From assembly GCA_030452365.1 (NCBI GenBank), contig JAKDMK010000015.1, positions 1 through 15,202 on the forward strand: DNA of 15,202 nt, written 5' to 3'. Under the pieces are notes generated by a model that was given only the letters and a program-made list of their open reading frames with translations, had not been told where the DNA came from and made no database searches. The position numbers and the translations under genes are program-made. Source of the stretch: Nitrococcus sp. Lineage in GTDB: Bacteria > Pseudomonadota > Gammaproteobacteria > Nitrococcales > Nitrococcaceae. Every line of letters begins with the position of its first letter. Position 1 is the first letter of the stretch. This document shows positions 1 through 8,765 of this stretch, in pieces.

Positions 1-279
1 GTTGCGCTGGATGGGGATCAGGGAATCAGCAAAGCACGCCGGGAGCAGCCGGACCTGATTCTGATGGACATCGTTATGCCGGGCACCAACGGGTTCAAAG
101 CCACACGCACGCTTTCCAAAGATTCCGCAACCTCCTCGATCCCAATCATCATAATCAGCACCAAGGACCAAGAGACCGACCGCGACTGGGGTATGCGCCA
201 AGGTGCCGTGGACTACATCACCAAGCCGGTGGCCGAGGCGGAATTGCTGACAAGAGTCAACGCGGCGCTGAAGCGATAA
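1..279 (+). CDS. pilH: Twitching-motility response regulator PilH (3' part, start off-window)
   Basis: Open from the first base in frame 1 to TAA at 277-279, giving about 92 residues. It is the C-terminal three quarters of a single-domain CheY-like receiver. The phospho-acceptor is the Asp of LILMDIVMPG (encoded around 64-69). The conserved Thr/Ser position follows in IIIISTKDQE, and the switch Lys lies in DYITKPV. The segment TKDQETDRDWGMRQGA is typical of PilH rather than PilG or CheY. In Pseudomonas PilH receives phosphate from ChpA and acts with PilG to set the balance of pilus extension and retraction. Here pilI follows only 10 nt later, so the two are almost certainly co-transcribed. 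The first ~30 residues, including the acidic DD pair, lie before the window. Confidence 0.93.
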   Translation, partial: VALDGDQGISKARREQPDLILMDIVMPGTNGFKATRTLSKDSATSSIPIIIISTKDQETDRDWGMRQGAVDYITKPVAEAELLTRVNAALKR

Positions 280-284
280 GGAGG
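279..284 (+). promoter_or_regulatory. Strong Shine-Dalgarno for pilI overlapping the pilH stop
   Basis: AGGAGG shares its first A with the TAA stop codon of pilH and lies 5 nt before the pilI ATG at 290. A ribosome terminating on pilH sits on the pilI initiation site, which suggests translational coupling. It also fixes the pilI start. Confidence 0.75.
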
Positions 285-289
285 TTCAA

Positions 290-862
290 ATGGGCACGCA
301 GGCAGGGGTATCCGACCCGCAGAGCACTTGCAAGCACCCGTTCGAGTTGCTTGCTGAGCTTGAGCACCTCGGCCGCGCGCATCGGGTAGAGACGCCGAGC
401 CAAGAGAAGCCGCGGGATGAATGGCGCGGCGTGGGTTTTCGGCTTGGCGGGCAGCGCTTGATTGCGTCGATGAATGAGGTTGTCGAGCTTCTGACACCGC
501 CCTGGGTGACCCGTGTCCCGCATACCGAGAGTTGGCTGCGTGGGGTAGCCAACGTTCGTGGCAATCTGCTGCCGATCGTGGATCTCAGTGATTATCTCGG
601 CAAGGGACGGACCAATCCGAATCGGCTGTCGCGAGTGCTCGTCATCAAGCAGGATAGTGTTTGCATCGGCCTGCTCGTCGACGAAGTGTTCGGCATACGC
701 CACTTTCTCTACCCGGAGCAATGGCGCGCGCTCGCCGATTCAGGCGAGAAGGCAATTATGCCATATGTGGATGGCGTGCTGCGGCGCGACGGCAGTGACT
801 GGCTGGTGTTCAGTATGGCAGCGCTGATGCGTCAGCTGGCATCCATCAGGGTGACGGCCTGA
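290..862 (+). CDS. pilI: CheW-like adaptor PilI of the type IV pilus chemosensory system
   Basis: 190 residues, close to the ~178 of Pseudomonas PilI. An N-terminal segment with PFELLAELE is followed by a CheW domain over about residues 45-185. Visible CheW/PilI hallmarks are VGFRLGGQRLIASMNEVVELL, GVANVRGNLLPIVDL (the receptor/kinase-contact loop with the conserved Arg) and IGLLVDEVFGIRHF. It is cytoplasmic, with no signal or membrane segment. The family couples the receptor PilJ to the kinase ChpA in the signalling array. The ATG at 290 is supported by AGGAGG 5 nt upstream. A 109-nt gap separates it from pilJ. Nothing in it looks broken. Confidence 0.94.
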   Translation: MGTQAGVSDPQSTCKHPFELLAELEHLGRAHRVETPSQEKPRDEWRGVGFRLGGQRLIASMNEVVELLTPPWVTRVPHTESWLRGVANVRGNLLPIVDLSDYLGKGRTNPNRLSRVLVIKQDSVCIGLLVDEVFGIRHFLYPEQWRALADSGEKAIMPYVDGVLRRDGSDWLVFSMAALMRQLASIRVTA

Positions 863-962
863 GAGCCGTGCAGCACACTGGCTCGGAAAAAACAACAGCT
901 TAGGCAATTAAGCAAACGCAGACAGCCGTGATTTAACTGAGCCACGGACTAGGAATTTCCAC

Positions 963-968
963 GGAGGG
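963..968 (+). promoter_or_regulatory. Shine-Dalgarno before two adjacent pilJ ATG codons
   Basis: GGAGGG precedes ATG ATG at 972 and 975. From GGAGG (963-967) the spacing is 4 nt to the first ATG and 7 nt to the second, so the second (975) may be the preferred initiation codon. The protein would differ by one residue. The rest of the pilI-pilJ gap (863-962) shows weak 5-bp stems (for example 926-930 with 943-947) and no promoter I would defend. Confidence 0.55.
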
Positions 969-971
969 TCA

Positions 972-2759
972 ATGATGAAGGGGTCTAAGGTATTAGCAAC
1001 ATTGCCGCGGGTGACGTGGCTAGACAGGGCCGTCCAGCTACTCACGACGCTGGCCATTGTCGCTGTCTTGTTGGTGGTGGCCAGCTTCGCTTATCTCAGT
1101 TACTACGGTCAGTTCGATACCGAGCGTGCTTTACGCGCCGGCAACCTTCAGTTGCAGCTAGAGACGATTGTGGCGCTGTCGGGGCAAGCGGCCGTCGGCA
1201 ATGCCGGCGCGTTCGCGAATCTGCGCGAACCACGCGAGCGGCTGGAGACGAACCTCGATATTCTCGCCAACGGCAATCCGCAGACCGGCCTGCCGACCAC
1301 GGCCGATGTCTCTGAGGCGGGGGCGCAGGCGCTGGGGTCGGTGATACGAGGATGGCAGGCGATGAGTCCCGAGGTGGAGGCCATTATTGAGCGCAAGGAC
1401 TCAGCCACCAGCGTTGTGGCCGAAGAGCTCCGCAAGGTGCCGGCCGACGCCCCCAAGCTACTGGCGTTGCGCGAGGCCGCTGATGCCGTTTTCGCCACCG
1501 CGACGGCAATGCGCACGGCCATCAATCATCTGGCCGAAGCCTACGATCAGCTCGCCGCCTCGCGCCCGGTCGAGCCCTGGTTCCCGTACATGTTCGGCGC
1601 GCTGGCGCTGATCCTGCTGGTGGCGCGAAGCGTCGTCGTGCGGCGCCTGGCGCAGCGGGAGCTGCAGGCGAAGGAGGCGGCGCGCGCGCAAGCGGAAGAG
1701 CAAAGTAAGAAGGCTCAGCAGGCCATTGGCGCTCTGCTCGATGAGATCGAAGGGTTACGGGACGGTGACCTTACGGTGGAGGCGTCGGTAGACGAGGCAT
1801 TCACCGGCGCCATCGGTGACGCCTTCAACGATGCCATCGAAGAGCTGCGCACGCTGGTGGGCACCATCAACGGTATCGCGGAACAAGTCGATTCCGCCGC
1901 GCGGCACACCCGGGCGACCGCCATGCATCTGGCCCAAGCCTCCGATCACCAGGCGCACCAGGTTACCGATGCCTCCGCTGCGATGAACGAGATGGCAGCG
2001 TCCATCGATCAGGTCTCGCGCAACGCCGAAGAATCCTCTCGGGTCGCGCAACAGTCCGTGGAACTTGCCCTCAATGGTGCGGCTACCGTTAAACGAACGA
2101 TGGCTCAGATGGACACAACCCGGGAGCAGATTCAGGGAACCTCGAAGCGGATCAAGCGCCTCGGTGAGAGCTCTCAGGAGATTGGCAACATCGTCGAGCT
2201 GATCAACGATATTGCAGATCAGACCAACATCCTGGCATTGAATGCCTCGATCCAGGCGGCCATGGCCGGCGAGTCCGGCCGCGGCTTCGCTGTGGTGGCG
2301 GACGAGGTTCAGCGGTTGGCCGAACGCTCCGGTAACGCGACCAAGCAGATCGAGGCATTGGTAAAGACAATCCAAACAGATACCAACGAGGTGGCACTCT
2401 CAATGGAGCAAAGTACCGCCGGCGTCGTTGTCGGCGCTCGTCAGGCTGAGGAGGCCGGAGAGGCATTGCATGAGATCGAGAATGTCTCTCAGCACTTGGC
2501 GGGCCTGATTCGCAGTACCTCCGAGCTGTCGCGGCAACAAGCGAACGCCGCGAGCAACATCTCCGATTCGATGAATGTCATTCAGGAAATCACTATCCAG
2601 ACTTCGGCCGGAAGCAACGAGACGGCCACTTCGATAGGTAACCTCGTGGATTTGGCCACCGAGCTTCGCGGCTCTGTCGCGGGCTTCAAGCTATCTGAGG
2701 CGTCTGAGGCGTCTGTGGCGCTTGAGGCGCTTGAGGCGCTTGAGGCGCGGAGCAATTGA
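972..2759 (+). CDS. pilJ: Methyl-accepting chemotaxis receptor PilJ, short form
   Basis: 595 residues. A short cytoplasmic start leads into TM1 (about 21-43), a periplasmic region (about 44-202), TM2 (about 203-224), a HAMP/linker region ending near 305 ([17 protein letters not shown]) and a long coiled-coil signalling domain (about 305-570). The hairpin tip around residue 416 reads [19 protein letters not shown] followed by [12 protein letters not shown], the PilJ version of the MCP kinase-contact site. [16 protein letters not shown] and [10 protein letters not shown] segments are also PilJ-like. Pseudomonas PilJ is ~682 residues with two periplasmic PilJ modules; this protein has room for only one. 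It drives ChpA through PilI. The last residues are a repetitive EAS/EAL tail from a 9-bp tandem repeat. Start: see the Shine-Dalgarno entry. Stop is TGA. Confidence 0.95.
   Translation: MMKGSKVLATLPRVTWLDRAVQLLTTLAIVAVLLVVASFAYLSYYGQFDTERALRAGNLQLQLETIVALSGQAAVGNAGAFANLREPRERLETNLDILANGNPQTGLPTTADVSEAGAQALGSVIRGWQAMSPEVEAIIERKDSATSVVAEELRKVPADAPKLLALREAADAVFATATAMRTAINHLAEAYDQLAASRPVEPWFPYMFGALALILLVARSVVVRRLAQRELQAKEAARAQAEEQSKKAQQAIGALLDEIEGLRDGDLTVEASVDEAFTGAIGDAFNDAIEELRTLVGTINGIAEQVDSAARHTRATAMHLAQASDHQAHQVTDASAAMNEMAASIDQVSRNAEESSRVAQQSVELALNGAATVKRTMAQMDTTREQIQGTSKRIKRLGESSQEIGNIVELINDIADQTNILALNASIQAAMAGESGRGFAVVADEVQRLAERSGNATKQIEALVKTIQTDTNEVALSMEQSTAGVVVGARQAEEAGEALHEIENVSQHLAGLIRSTSELSRQQANAASNISDSMNVIQEITIQTSAGSNETATSIGNLVDLATELRGSVAGFKLSEASEASVALEALEALEARSN
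2696..2749 (+). repeat. 9-bp tandem repeat, six units, in the 3' end of pilJ
   Basis: Six head-to-tail units: TGAGGCGTC twice, TGTGGCGCT once, TGAGGCGCT twice, TGAGGCGCG once. They encode the tripeptides [18 protein letters not shown] in the PilJ frame, just before the stop. The unit is a multiple of three, so copy-number change by slippage lengthens or shortens the receptor tail without breaking the frame. Confidence 0.9.
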
Positions 2760-2962
2760 TACTGGTCGGTGTGAAATCGCCATCGCCTGTGCGCGGTCTG
2801 CGAGACGAGCCGCTTAGGGCGATGGATGCCCTCGCCGGTTGTACCCCGGCACTTTGTTGGTACTGGGACTGCGTGCCCGCAAGTCCAGCGGCTGGCGGCG
2901 ATCGGGAAATGCAGCGCATAGGCGGTGCGGACAGGCTCGCGTACCGGCGATTGGTGACGTGA
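2756..2962 (+). CDS. Possible small ORF filling the pilJ-chpA gap (doubtful)
   Basis: A 68-codon open frame starts at TTG 2756 (overlapping the pilJ TGA by coupling geometry) and ends in TGA 2 nt before the chpA ATG. It therefore spans the whole intergenic gap. The conceptual product begins [14 protein letters not shown], contains LCWYWDC and ends in [18 protein letters not shown]. About two thirds of its codons end in G or C, not unlike its neighbours. I do not recognise a domain. There is no Shine-Dalgarno beyond what pilJ coding sequence supplies, and an open frame of this size can arise by chance. It occupies the place of pilK in Pseudomonas, but I see no CheR methyltransferase motifs. 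It may be non-coding leader or a gene remnant. Confidence 0.22.
   Translation: MILVGVKSPSPVRGLRDEPLRAMDALAGCTPALCWYWDCVPASPAAGGDREMQRIGGADRLAYRRLVT
2780..2825 (+). other. Stem-loop in the pilJ-chpA intergenic region
   Basis: CCATCGCC (2780-2787) pairs perfectly with GGCGATGG (2818-2825). Inside the 30-nt loop GTCT and AGAC can pair around GCG, with flanking GCG/CGC. No U-tract follows, so this is not an obvious terminator. It could be an mRNA processing or attenuation structure in the chpA leader. Confidence 0.4.
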
Positions 2963-2964
2963 TC

Positions 2965-5900
2965 ATGAATGAGCAGACCGAATTCGATTGCAGCAACCTC
3001 AGTTGGGTCAGGAAAGAGCTTGATGCAACTCTGCGCCAAGCGGCTGAGGCCCTCGATGCGTACGCTGAGGATGCGCAAGACAGCTCCCGGCTGCAGCTCT
3101 GCATCGCGCGTGTGCACCAAGTGCACGGCATACTGCAGATGTTGGAGCTCGATGGCGCCGCCATGCTTACCCAAGAGATGGAGCAGCTCGGGCATACGCT
3201 GCTGGTAGAGCCCGCGATCGCCGGCGATTCGGCTCAGGAAACGCTCATGCGTGCCGTCTTGCAGCTCCAGGACTACCTGGAGCGTGTGGAGGGTGGGCAT
3301 CGGGACGCCGCGATTCTGATGTTGCCGTTGATCAACGAGCTGAGGGCCGCGCGCGGTGTCGCAACCATTGCCGAGAGCGCGCTGTTTGCCCCGGACCTGG
3401 AGCTGCGCTGCGAGCAGGCGCGTTGGGCAAGGGCTGGCGTCGACAAGGTGGTGGCAGAGGCGCGGCGGGTACGCCCGCTCTATCAGCGTGGTCTGTTGGC
3501 CTATCTCCGGGGGCAAAACCCTGTTACCGGGCTAAAGCAGATGGATGAGGCCTTGCTGGCCATGGACCAGGCCGGTGCAGATGACCGCAGTGGCACTTTA
3601 TGGTGGCTTGCGGGCGGGGTAATCGATGCGCTGGATTCAGAAGAGCTGGTCGCGCATGCTGCGATGGCGCGCCGGCTGCTGAGCCAGGTAGAACATCAGC
3701 TCAAATCCGCCATGGAGCTGGGTGTTGAAGCCACCGCAGCCAACGAGCTATTGCGTGATCTGCTCTATTATCTGGGCCACGCCAGCCCTGTGACAGAACG
3801 GATTGCAACGATTCAGTCCTGCTATAACCTTCCTGCCCTGATGGCCGAACAAGCCCGAGTGGAGCAAAGCCGGGAGCGGTTTCTCGGCCCAGGGCGCGAT
3901 GCCTTGGGCTGCGTGGCACGCGCCATCCACGAGGATCTGGCACATATCAAGGATACCCTTGATCTTCACGCCCGCGGCAGCGTTCGCAGCGCCGACGATC
4001 TGGCCACGACGGCCGATTCGCTGAGCCGGATCGCCGAGACGCTGGGAGTCGTCGGCCTGCTTGATGCCCGTCGCCTGGTGCAAGATCAGGCCGAGCAAGT
4101 ACGTACCTTGCGCGTCGATGGTGTCTTGGACGAACAGCGGGCTTTGCAGGTGGCCGAGGCGTTGCTCTTTGTCGAGTCAGCGCTCGCCAAACTTGCGGAC
4201 ACCCGCCGCGGCCCGAACCCGGATAGCGCTGGTGGAGTCGTAACAGAGGAGTCGTTAAGTGAAAGCGAGTATCGGCGGGTTTCCGCCTGCGCCATAAGCG
4301 AGGCGATTACGGAGCTCGGCTACGTAAAAGTGGCGATTGTCCAGTTTATTGAGAGCGGTGAGCCCCAATGCCTGCAAGGACTCCAGCGGAATTTTGCGGC
4401 CGTGCGTGGCAGCCTGACTCTGGTGGCGATCGAGCGGCTCCCGGATCTAGTCGCCGCAACCGATCGCTTCCTGCGTGAGCGTGTGCTGAGCATTGACGGC
4501 ATCGCTTCGTCCCAGACGCTCGATGAGCTTGCCGATGCGATCACGGGTATCGAGTATTGTCTGGAGGCGCTTCGCGACGGCCATCCCGGCGGTGAGCATG
4601 GCCTTGCCGTGGCCGAGGCTAGTCTGCGCCGGTTGGGTTGTTTGCCCGCTGCCCCAGAAAGCGTTGCGGCAGGGTTTGCTACGGCGCAGACACCCGCCGA
4701 GGTGGATGAGTCGCCCCCAGCGCTAGCGCAGGGGGCTCAACAGCCACCGCTGCCGGCGGTGGCTGACGCCGCGATTGACTATTCGAAGAAGCGCGGTCGA
4801 GTTGATCCCGAAGTGCCCGTTCGCAGCGAACAGATCGATCCGGAGATTCTTGAGATCTTTCTGGAGGAGGCGGACGAGATCCTGGCGACCCTGCGGGAAG
4901 TGTTCCCGCGCTGGCAGCGGGAAGCCGACGATGAAGACGCTCTGCGAACGATACGGCGTCTGTTCCATACCCTCAAGGGGAGTGGCCGGCTTGCCGGCGC
5001 GCTGCTGCTCGGGGAGCTCGCATGGTCGGTGGAGAAACTGCTCAATCGCATACTCGATCATAGCATCGAGTCCTCGCTGCAGATTTTTGCTACCGTAGCC
5101 GAGGCCTTGAGCATCATTCCCGAGCTCATCAATGAGTTGCGGGATGGCACCCCCCCTGCCAGCGATATCCGGCAAGCGATACTAAGGGCGTCGGTGCTGA
5201 GCCAGCCGGCTCGACCTGCCGCGCTTGCGGATCTGGACTCCGCGTCCGCCGTAGCGACGGCGCAGCAGTCTGCAGAGGGCGGGCAGGAAGAGATTACGCG
5301 GCAGGATGAGCCAGTGCTCAGCGAGCACACGCCGTTCGAGAGCGATACCCATTTGCCCCACCCAACGCCAGCCAGCTCCGGGCGCCAGACTGAATCTGCG
5401 CTAGAAACCAGCGCGGAGGGGCCATGCGATGCGCAGATGGATCCGCTCCTCTATGAAATCTTTAGCAAGGAAACCGAGGATCATCTGGGCAGCATCGAGG
5501 CCTTCTTGGCGGAATGTCAAAATCCGGTCAGCGGACAATGTCAGATCGCCGAAGGCCTCGTGCGTTCGTTGCATACTTTGGCGGGCAGTGCCCGGATGGC
5601 GCAGGTCGGGCCCATAGCCGAGGTGGGCCACGAGCTAGAGCTGCTCTCGTCCAAACGCCGCGCAGAGCGCCGCTTGTTGGATGCCTGCGATCAAGATGTG
5701 CTCGAACGCGGTACACGGGCTATGCGGGCGGTCGTCGAGGCTCTGGGTCAAGCCGGTGCAGAGCTGCCCGACGTCTCGGATCTCGTTAGCGCCATTGAGG
5801 CTCGTCGGGCCACCCCCCCCAGGTCGGCGGCTGCAAGCGGGGATCGGCATGAGGCCGAATCATTGCCGCAGTCCCGTGTAGGTTCGCCCGAGGCTTGGCG

Positions 5901-8745
5901 GTTTGAAGCGGATGAACCGGCGCGGACACCGCTGCCGCAGCCGCCTACAGCCGCGACGGCGCATGCCCATATGGCACAAGCGCAGCCGGCCGTAGACCCT
6001 CCATCTTGCCCGGCTCGCGTGGCGATCGAAGATGAAGACTTGGTTCAAGTCTTCCTCGAGGAAGCCGACGATATTTTGCGTTTTCTCGAAGGCAGTGTGG
6101 AGCGCTGGGCAGCGTTACCGGATGATGAAACGCAGATCGCCGAGCTCCACCGCTCGTTGCATACCCTCAAAGGTGGAGCGCGGCTGGCTGGCTTCGATGG
6201 CATCGGCCATCTTTGCCATGCATTGGAGAGCGTAATCAACGATGTGGGCGCGCACCGGGTGCCGGCCGATGATACGTTCTTCGACTTGCTTCATGCGAGC
6301 CTGGATCGATTGACCGACTTACTGGAGCAGGCCCGCGCCGGTGAGCGCCTGCCCGCATCAGATGGTCTGATCGCACGAATCGAGGATCTGCGTGGCGCCG
6401 GTGCTCCGGTGCCCGCTCCGCAGGGCGATCCGAACCGCGAGCTGGTGGAGGTCTTCTTAGAAGAGGCAGCCGACATCCTCGGTAACACCGAAGCGTTGCT
6501 CTATCAATGGCGCCAGCAGCCAGCCGGTTTCACCAGCGTGGCTGCGCTGCAGCGGGTTCTGCATACCCTCAAGGGTGGAGCTCGAATGGCGGGGTTCAAA
6601 CCGATTGCGGATCTCAGCCATGGTCTGGAAGCCCTGCTGAATGCGGTCGAAGGTGGTGCGGTCGATGTCGGCGAAGCGCTGTTCGATGTGTTGGAAAGCG
6701 CCAATGATCACCTGTTGACTCTGCGTGAAGCGGCGGTTAGTGGGATGCCTTTGCCCGCCGTCGCGGACTTGCTGGGAAACATTTCCCGCTTGCAAACGGG
6801 CGCCCACGCCGCCGCCGCGGCTCTTCCCCGGCAAGTCCAGGGTGATGACACACGCGCGGCAGGCGAGGTTGAGCGTCGCGGCGTAGATGCGCGGCAGCGC
6901 CCGGCGGATCAGGTGAGGGTCCATTCCCAACTGCTGGATACTTTGGTCAATTTTGCCGGCGAAGTCAGCATTTATCGCGGTCGGCTGGAACAGCAGGCGG
7001 TCGATGTCGGTTTCAATCTGGCGGAGCTTGGGCAGACGGTGACACGCCTGCATGAGCAGCTGCGTACTTTGGAAATCGAGACGGAGACCCAGATTCTCTA
7101 TCGCTACGAGCGCGACCACGGTGCCGAAAGGGAGGACTTCGATCCGCTGGAGCTCGATCGTTTCTCGCAGATCCAAGAGCTCTCCCGCGCACTCAGCGAG
7201 AGTGTCAACGATCTGACGAATATCCAGGCCATCCTGGGCAATCTCAATCGCGAGAATGAAACGCTGTTACTGCAGCAGTCACGCGTGAACTCTGAGCTCC
7301 AGGATGGTCTCATGCGGACGCGGATGGTGCCCTTTGCCAATCTGGTGCCGCGCATGCGCCGTGTGGTGCGGCAGGCTAGTGAAGAGCTCGGCAAGCGCGC
7401 CCAACTCAAAGTCGTAGGTGCCCAGGACGAAATGGATCGCACGATGCTCGAGCGCCTTATTGCACCGCTGGAGCACATGTTGCGCAATGCAGTGGCGCAT
7501 GGCATCGAGTCTCCGAGTATACGACGCGGGTATGGCAAAGCGGAGGTGGGTACCATCTGCGTGACCCTGGAGCGTGAGGGAGCTGATATTTCCATCCAGG
7601 TCAGTGATGACGGGGGCGGCATGAATCTCGCCGCTATCCGCGCCAAGGCCGTCGCGCGGGGGCTTATGAAGGAAGATGCGGCACTCTCTGATAAAGAGAT
7701 TATGCAATTCGTACTGGAACCAGGGTTTAGCACGGCGGAGCAGGTGACACAAATTGCCGGACGCGGCGTTGGTCTGGATGTGGTCAATGCCGAAATCAAG
7801 CAACTCGGCCGTAGCCTCGAGATCGAATCGACGCTGGGTGTGGGAACGCAGTTCATCGCCCGCTTGCCTTTCACTTTGGCGCTCAATCAGGCCCTACTTT
7901 GTCAGGTGAGTGAGGAGGTTTACGCCATACCGCTTTCCAGCATCGAAGGGGTCGTGCGGTTGGGAAAAGACGAGTTGTTGGACCTTCATGCCAGCACGGA
8001 CAGCGGCGTTTACAGTTATGCCGGCGAACGCTACGCGGTGCGTGGCCTAGCAGCCATGGTGAGAGCTGGTGTTGTGCGTCGACCGCTCGATCGGCCGCGA
8101 CTGCCGCTGGTCTTGGTTCAGGCCGGTGGTCAGCGCATCGCGCTGCAAGTCGATGAGCTGCTGGGTCGGCGCGAAATCGTAGTTAAATCCGCTGGAGCGC
8201 AGATCAGCACGGTCCCGGGGGTGCTCGGCGCGACCATTCTTGCGGATGGCCGAGTGGTATTCATACTTGATATCGGTGCCCTTATTCGTTACGGCGCCGG
8301 TGCAAACGAGGGGTTGGATAGCGAGCGACCATCAGCCACTGAGCCGGTAGCTTCGTCGCGCAGGCGCCCGCTGGCGATGGTGGTCGATGATTCGATCACC
8401 ATGCGTAAGGTGGCCACTCGACTTTTGCAGCGCAATGATTTCGATGTGATCACGGCCAAAGACGGCGTTGATGCCGTTGCAGCGCTGCAGGACGTGGTGC
8501 CGGATGCAATGCTGCTGGATATCGAAATGCCGCGGATGGATGGTTACGAACTGGCTACGCATATGCGCAACGACGAGCGCTTGCGTTCGGTGCCCATTAT
8601 TGTCATTACATCGCGCACCGGCGAGAAGCACCGGCTACGGGCCATGGAGATCGGTGTAGATCACTACCTCGGCAAACCCTATCAGGAAAGCGAGCTGTTG
8701 GCGACGCTGCGCGGATTGTTGGCGAAAGCTCAAGCCCGCTCGTAG
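2965..8745 (+). CDS. chpA: ChpA, hybrid CheA-type histidine kinase with multiple Hpt domains, CheW and receiver
   Basis: 1926 residues. I start at ATG 2965 (MNEQTEF), where similarity to Pseudomonas ChpA begins; a weak GGTGA lies 7 nt upstream. Residues ~5-520 are PilL_N/FimL-like degenerate Hpt bundles (HQVHG at 51-55). Four Hpt modules follow: H668 (HTLKGSGR), H870 (HTLAGSAR), H1066 and H1200 (both HTLKGGAR), separated by Pro/Ala-rich linkers. Next come a dimerisation segment (~1319 on), a HATPase domain (N-box N1508, G1 DDGGG 1548-1552, GRGVGLDVV ~1599), a CheW domain (~1642-1780) and a CheY-like receiver with D1808/D1809, phospho-acceptor D1852 and K1904. The enzyme autophosphorylates in response to PilJ and passes phosphate to PilG and PilH. 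Pseudomonas ChpA is ~2470 residues with six Hpt plus Spt/Tpt modules, so this is a reduced version. It is uninterrupted and 20 nt upstream of chpC. Confidence 0.95.
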   Translation: MNEQTEFDCSNLSWVRKELDATLRQAAEALDAYAEDAQDSSRLQLCIARVHQVHGILQMLELDGAAMLTQEMEQLGHTLLVEPAIAGDSAQETLMRAVLQLQDYLERVEGGHRDAAILMLPLINELRAARGVATIAESALFAPDLELRCEQARWARAGVDKVVAEARRVRPLYQRGLLAYLRGQNPVTGLKQMDEALLAMDQAGADDRSGTLWWLAGGVIDALDSEELVAHAAMARRLLSQVEHQLKSAMELGVEATAANELLRDLLYYLGHASPVTERIATIQSCYNLPALMAEQARVEQSRERFLGPGRDALGCVARAIHEDLAHIKDTLDLHARGSVRSADDLATTADSLSRIAETLGVVGLLDARRLVQDQAEQVRTLRVDGVLDEQRALQVAEALLFVESALAKLADTRRGPNPDSAGGVVTEESLSESEYRRVSACAISEAITELGYVKVAIVQFIESGEPQCLQGLQRNFAAVRGSLTLVAIERLPDLVAATDRFLRERVLSIDGIASSQTLDELADAITGIEYCLEALRDGHPGGEHGLAVAEASLRRLGCLPAAPESVAAGFATAQTPAEVDESPPALAQGAQQPPLPAVADAAIDYSKKRGRVDPEVPVRSEQIDPEILEIFLEEADEILATLREVFPRWQREADDEDALRTIRRLFHTLKGSGRLAGALLLGELAWSVEKLLNRILDHSIESSLQIFATVAEALSIIPELINELRDGTPPASDIRQAILRASVLSQPARPAALADLDSASAVATAQQSAEGGQEEITRQDEPVLSEHTPFESDTHLPHPTPASSGRQTESALETSAEGPCDAQMDPLLYEIFSKETEDHLGSIEAFLAECQNPVSGQCQIAEGLVRSLHTLAGSARMAQVGPIAEVGHELELLSSKRRAERRLLDACDQDVLERGTRAMRAVVEALGQAGAELPDVSDLVSAIEARRATPPRSAAASGDRHEAESLPQSRVGSPEAWRFEADEPARTPLPQPPTAATAHAHMAQAQPAVDPPSCPARVAIEDEDLVQVFLEEADDILRFLEGSVERWAALPDDETQIAELHRSLHTLKGGARLAGFDGIGHLCHALESVINDVGAHRVPADDTFFDLLHASLDRLTDLLEQARAGERLPASDGLIARIEDLRGAGAPVPAPQGDPNRELVEVFLEEAADILGNTEALLYQWRQQPAGFTSVAALQRVLHTLKGGARMAGFKPIADLSHGLEALLNAVEGGAVDVGEALFDVLESANDHLLTLREAAVSGMPLPAVADLLGNISRLQTGAHAAAAALPRQVQGDDTRAAGEVERRGVDARQRPADQVRVHSQLLDTLVNFAGEVSIYRGRLEQQAVDVGFNLAELGQTVTRLHEQLRTLEIETETQILYRYERDHGAEREDFDPLELDRFSQIQELSRALSESVNDLTNIQAILGNLNRENETLLLQQSRVNSELQDGLMRTRMVPFANLVPRMRRVVRQASEELGKRAQLKVVGAQDEMDRTMLERLIAPLEHMLRNAVAHGIESPSIRRGYGKAEVGTICVTLEREGADISIQVSDDGGGMNLAAIRAKAVARGLMKEDAALSDKEIMQFVLEPGFSTAEQVTQIAGRGVGLDVVNAEIKQLGRSLEIESTLGVGTQFIARLPFTLALNQALLCQVSEEVYAIPLSSIEGVVRLGKDELLDLHASTDSGVYSYAGERYAVRGLAAMVRAGVVRRPLDRPRLPLVLVQAGGQRIALQVDELLGRREIVVKSAGAQISTVPGVLGATILADGRVVFILDIGALIRYGAGANEGLDSERPSATEPVASSRRRPLAMVVDDSITMRKVATRLLQRNDFDVITAKDGVDAVAALQDVVPDAMLLDIEMPRMDGYELATHMRNDERLRSVPIIVITSRTGEKHRLRAMEIGVDHYLGKPYQESELLATLRGLLAKAQARS

Positions 8746-8765
8746 CCGGGGAGGATTTATTTGAG

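Noticed and set aside
863..885. GAGCC/GGCTC hairpin after pilI as a terminator
   Set aside because: Five bp with a 12-nt loop, followed by an A-run rather than T on the coding strand.
2839..2964. 42-residue N-terminal extension of ChpA from ATG 2839
   Set aside because: The extension is Arg-rich and unlike ChpA; similarity to the family begins at the ATG at 2965.
4837..6790. Hpt-coding repeats read as a mobile or CRISPR-like array
   Set aside because: The similarity is protein-level domain repetition with 300-600 nt periodicity and different DNA; no short direct repeats with unique spacers.
6457..7886. Long minus-strand open frames opposite chpA (239 and 260 codons)
   Set aside because: They are antisense shadows of the conserved ChpA frame in GC-rich DNA and show no domain features.
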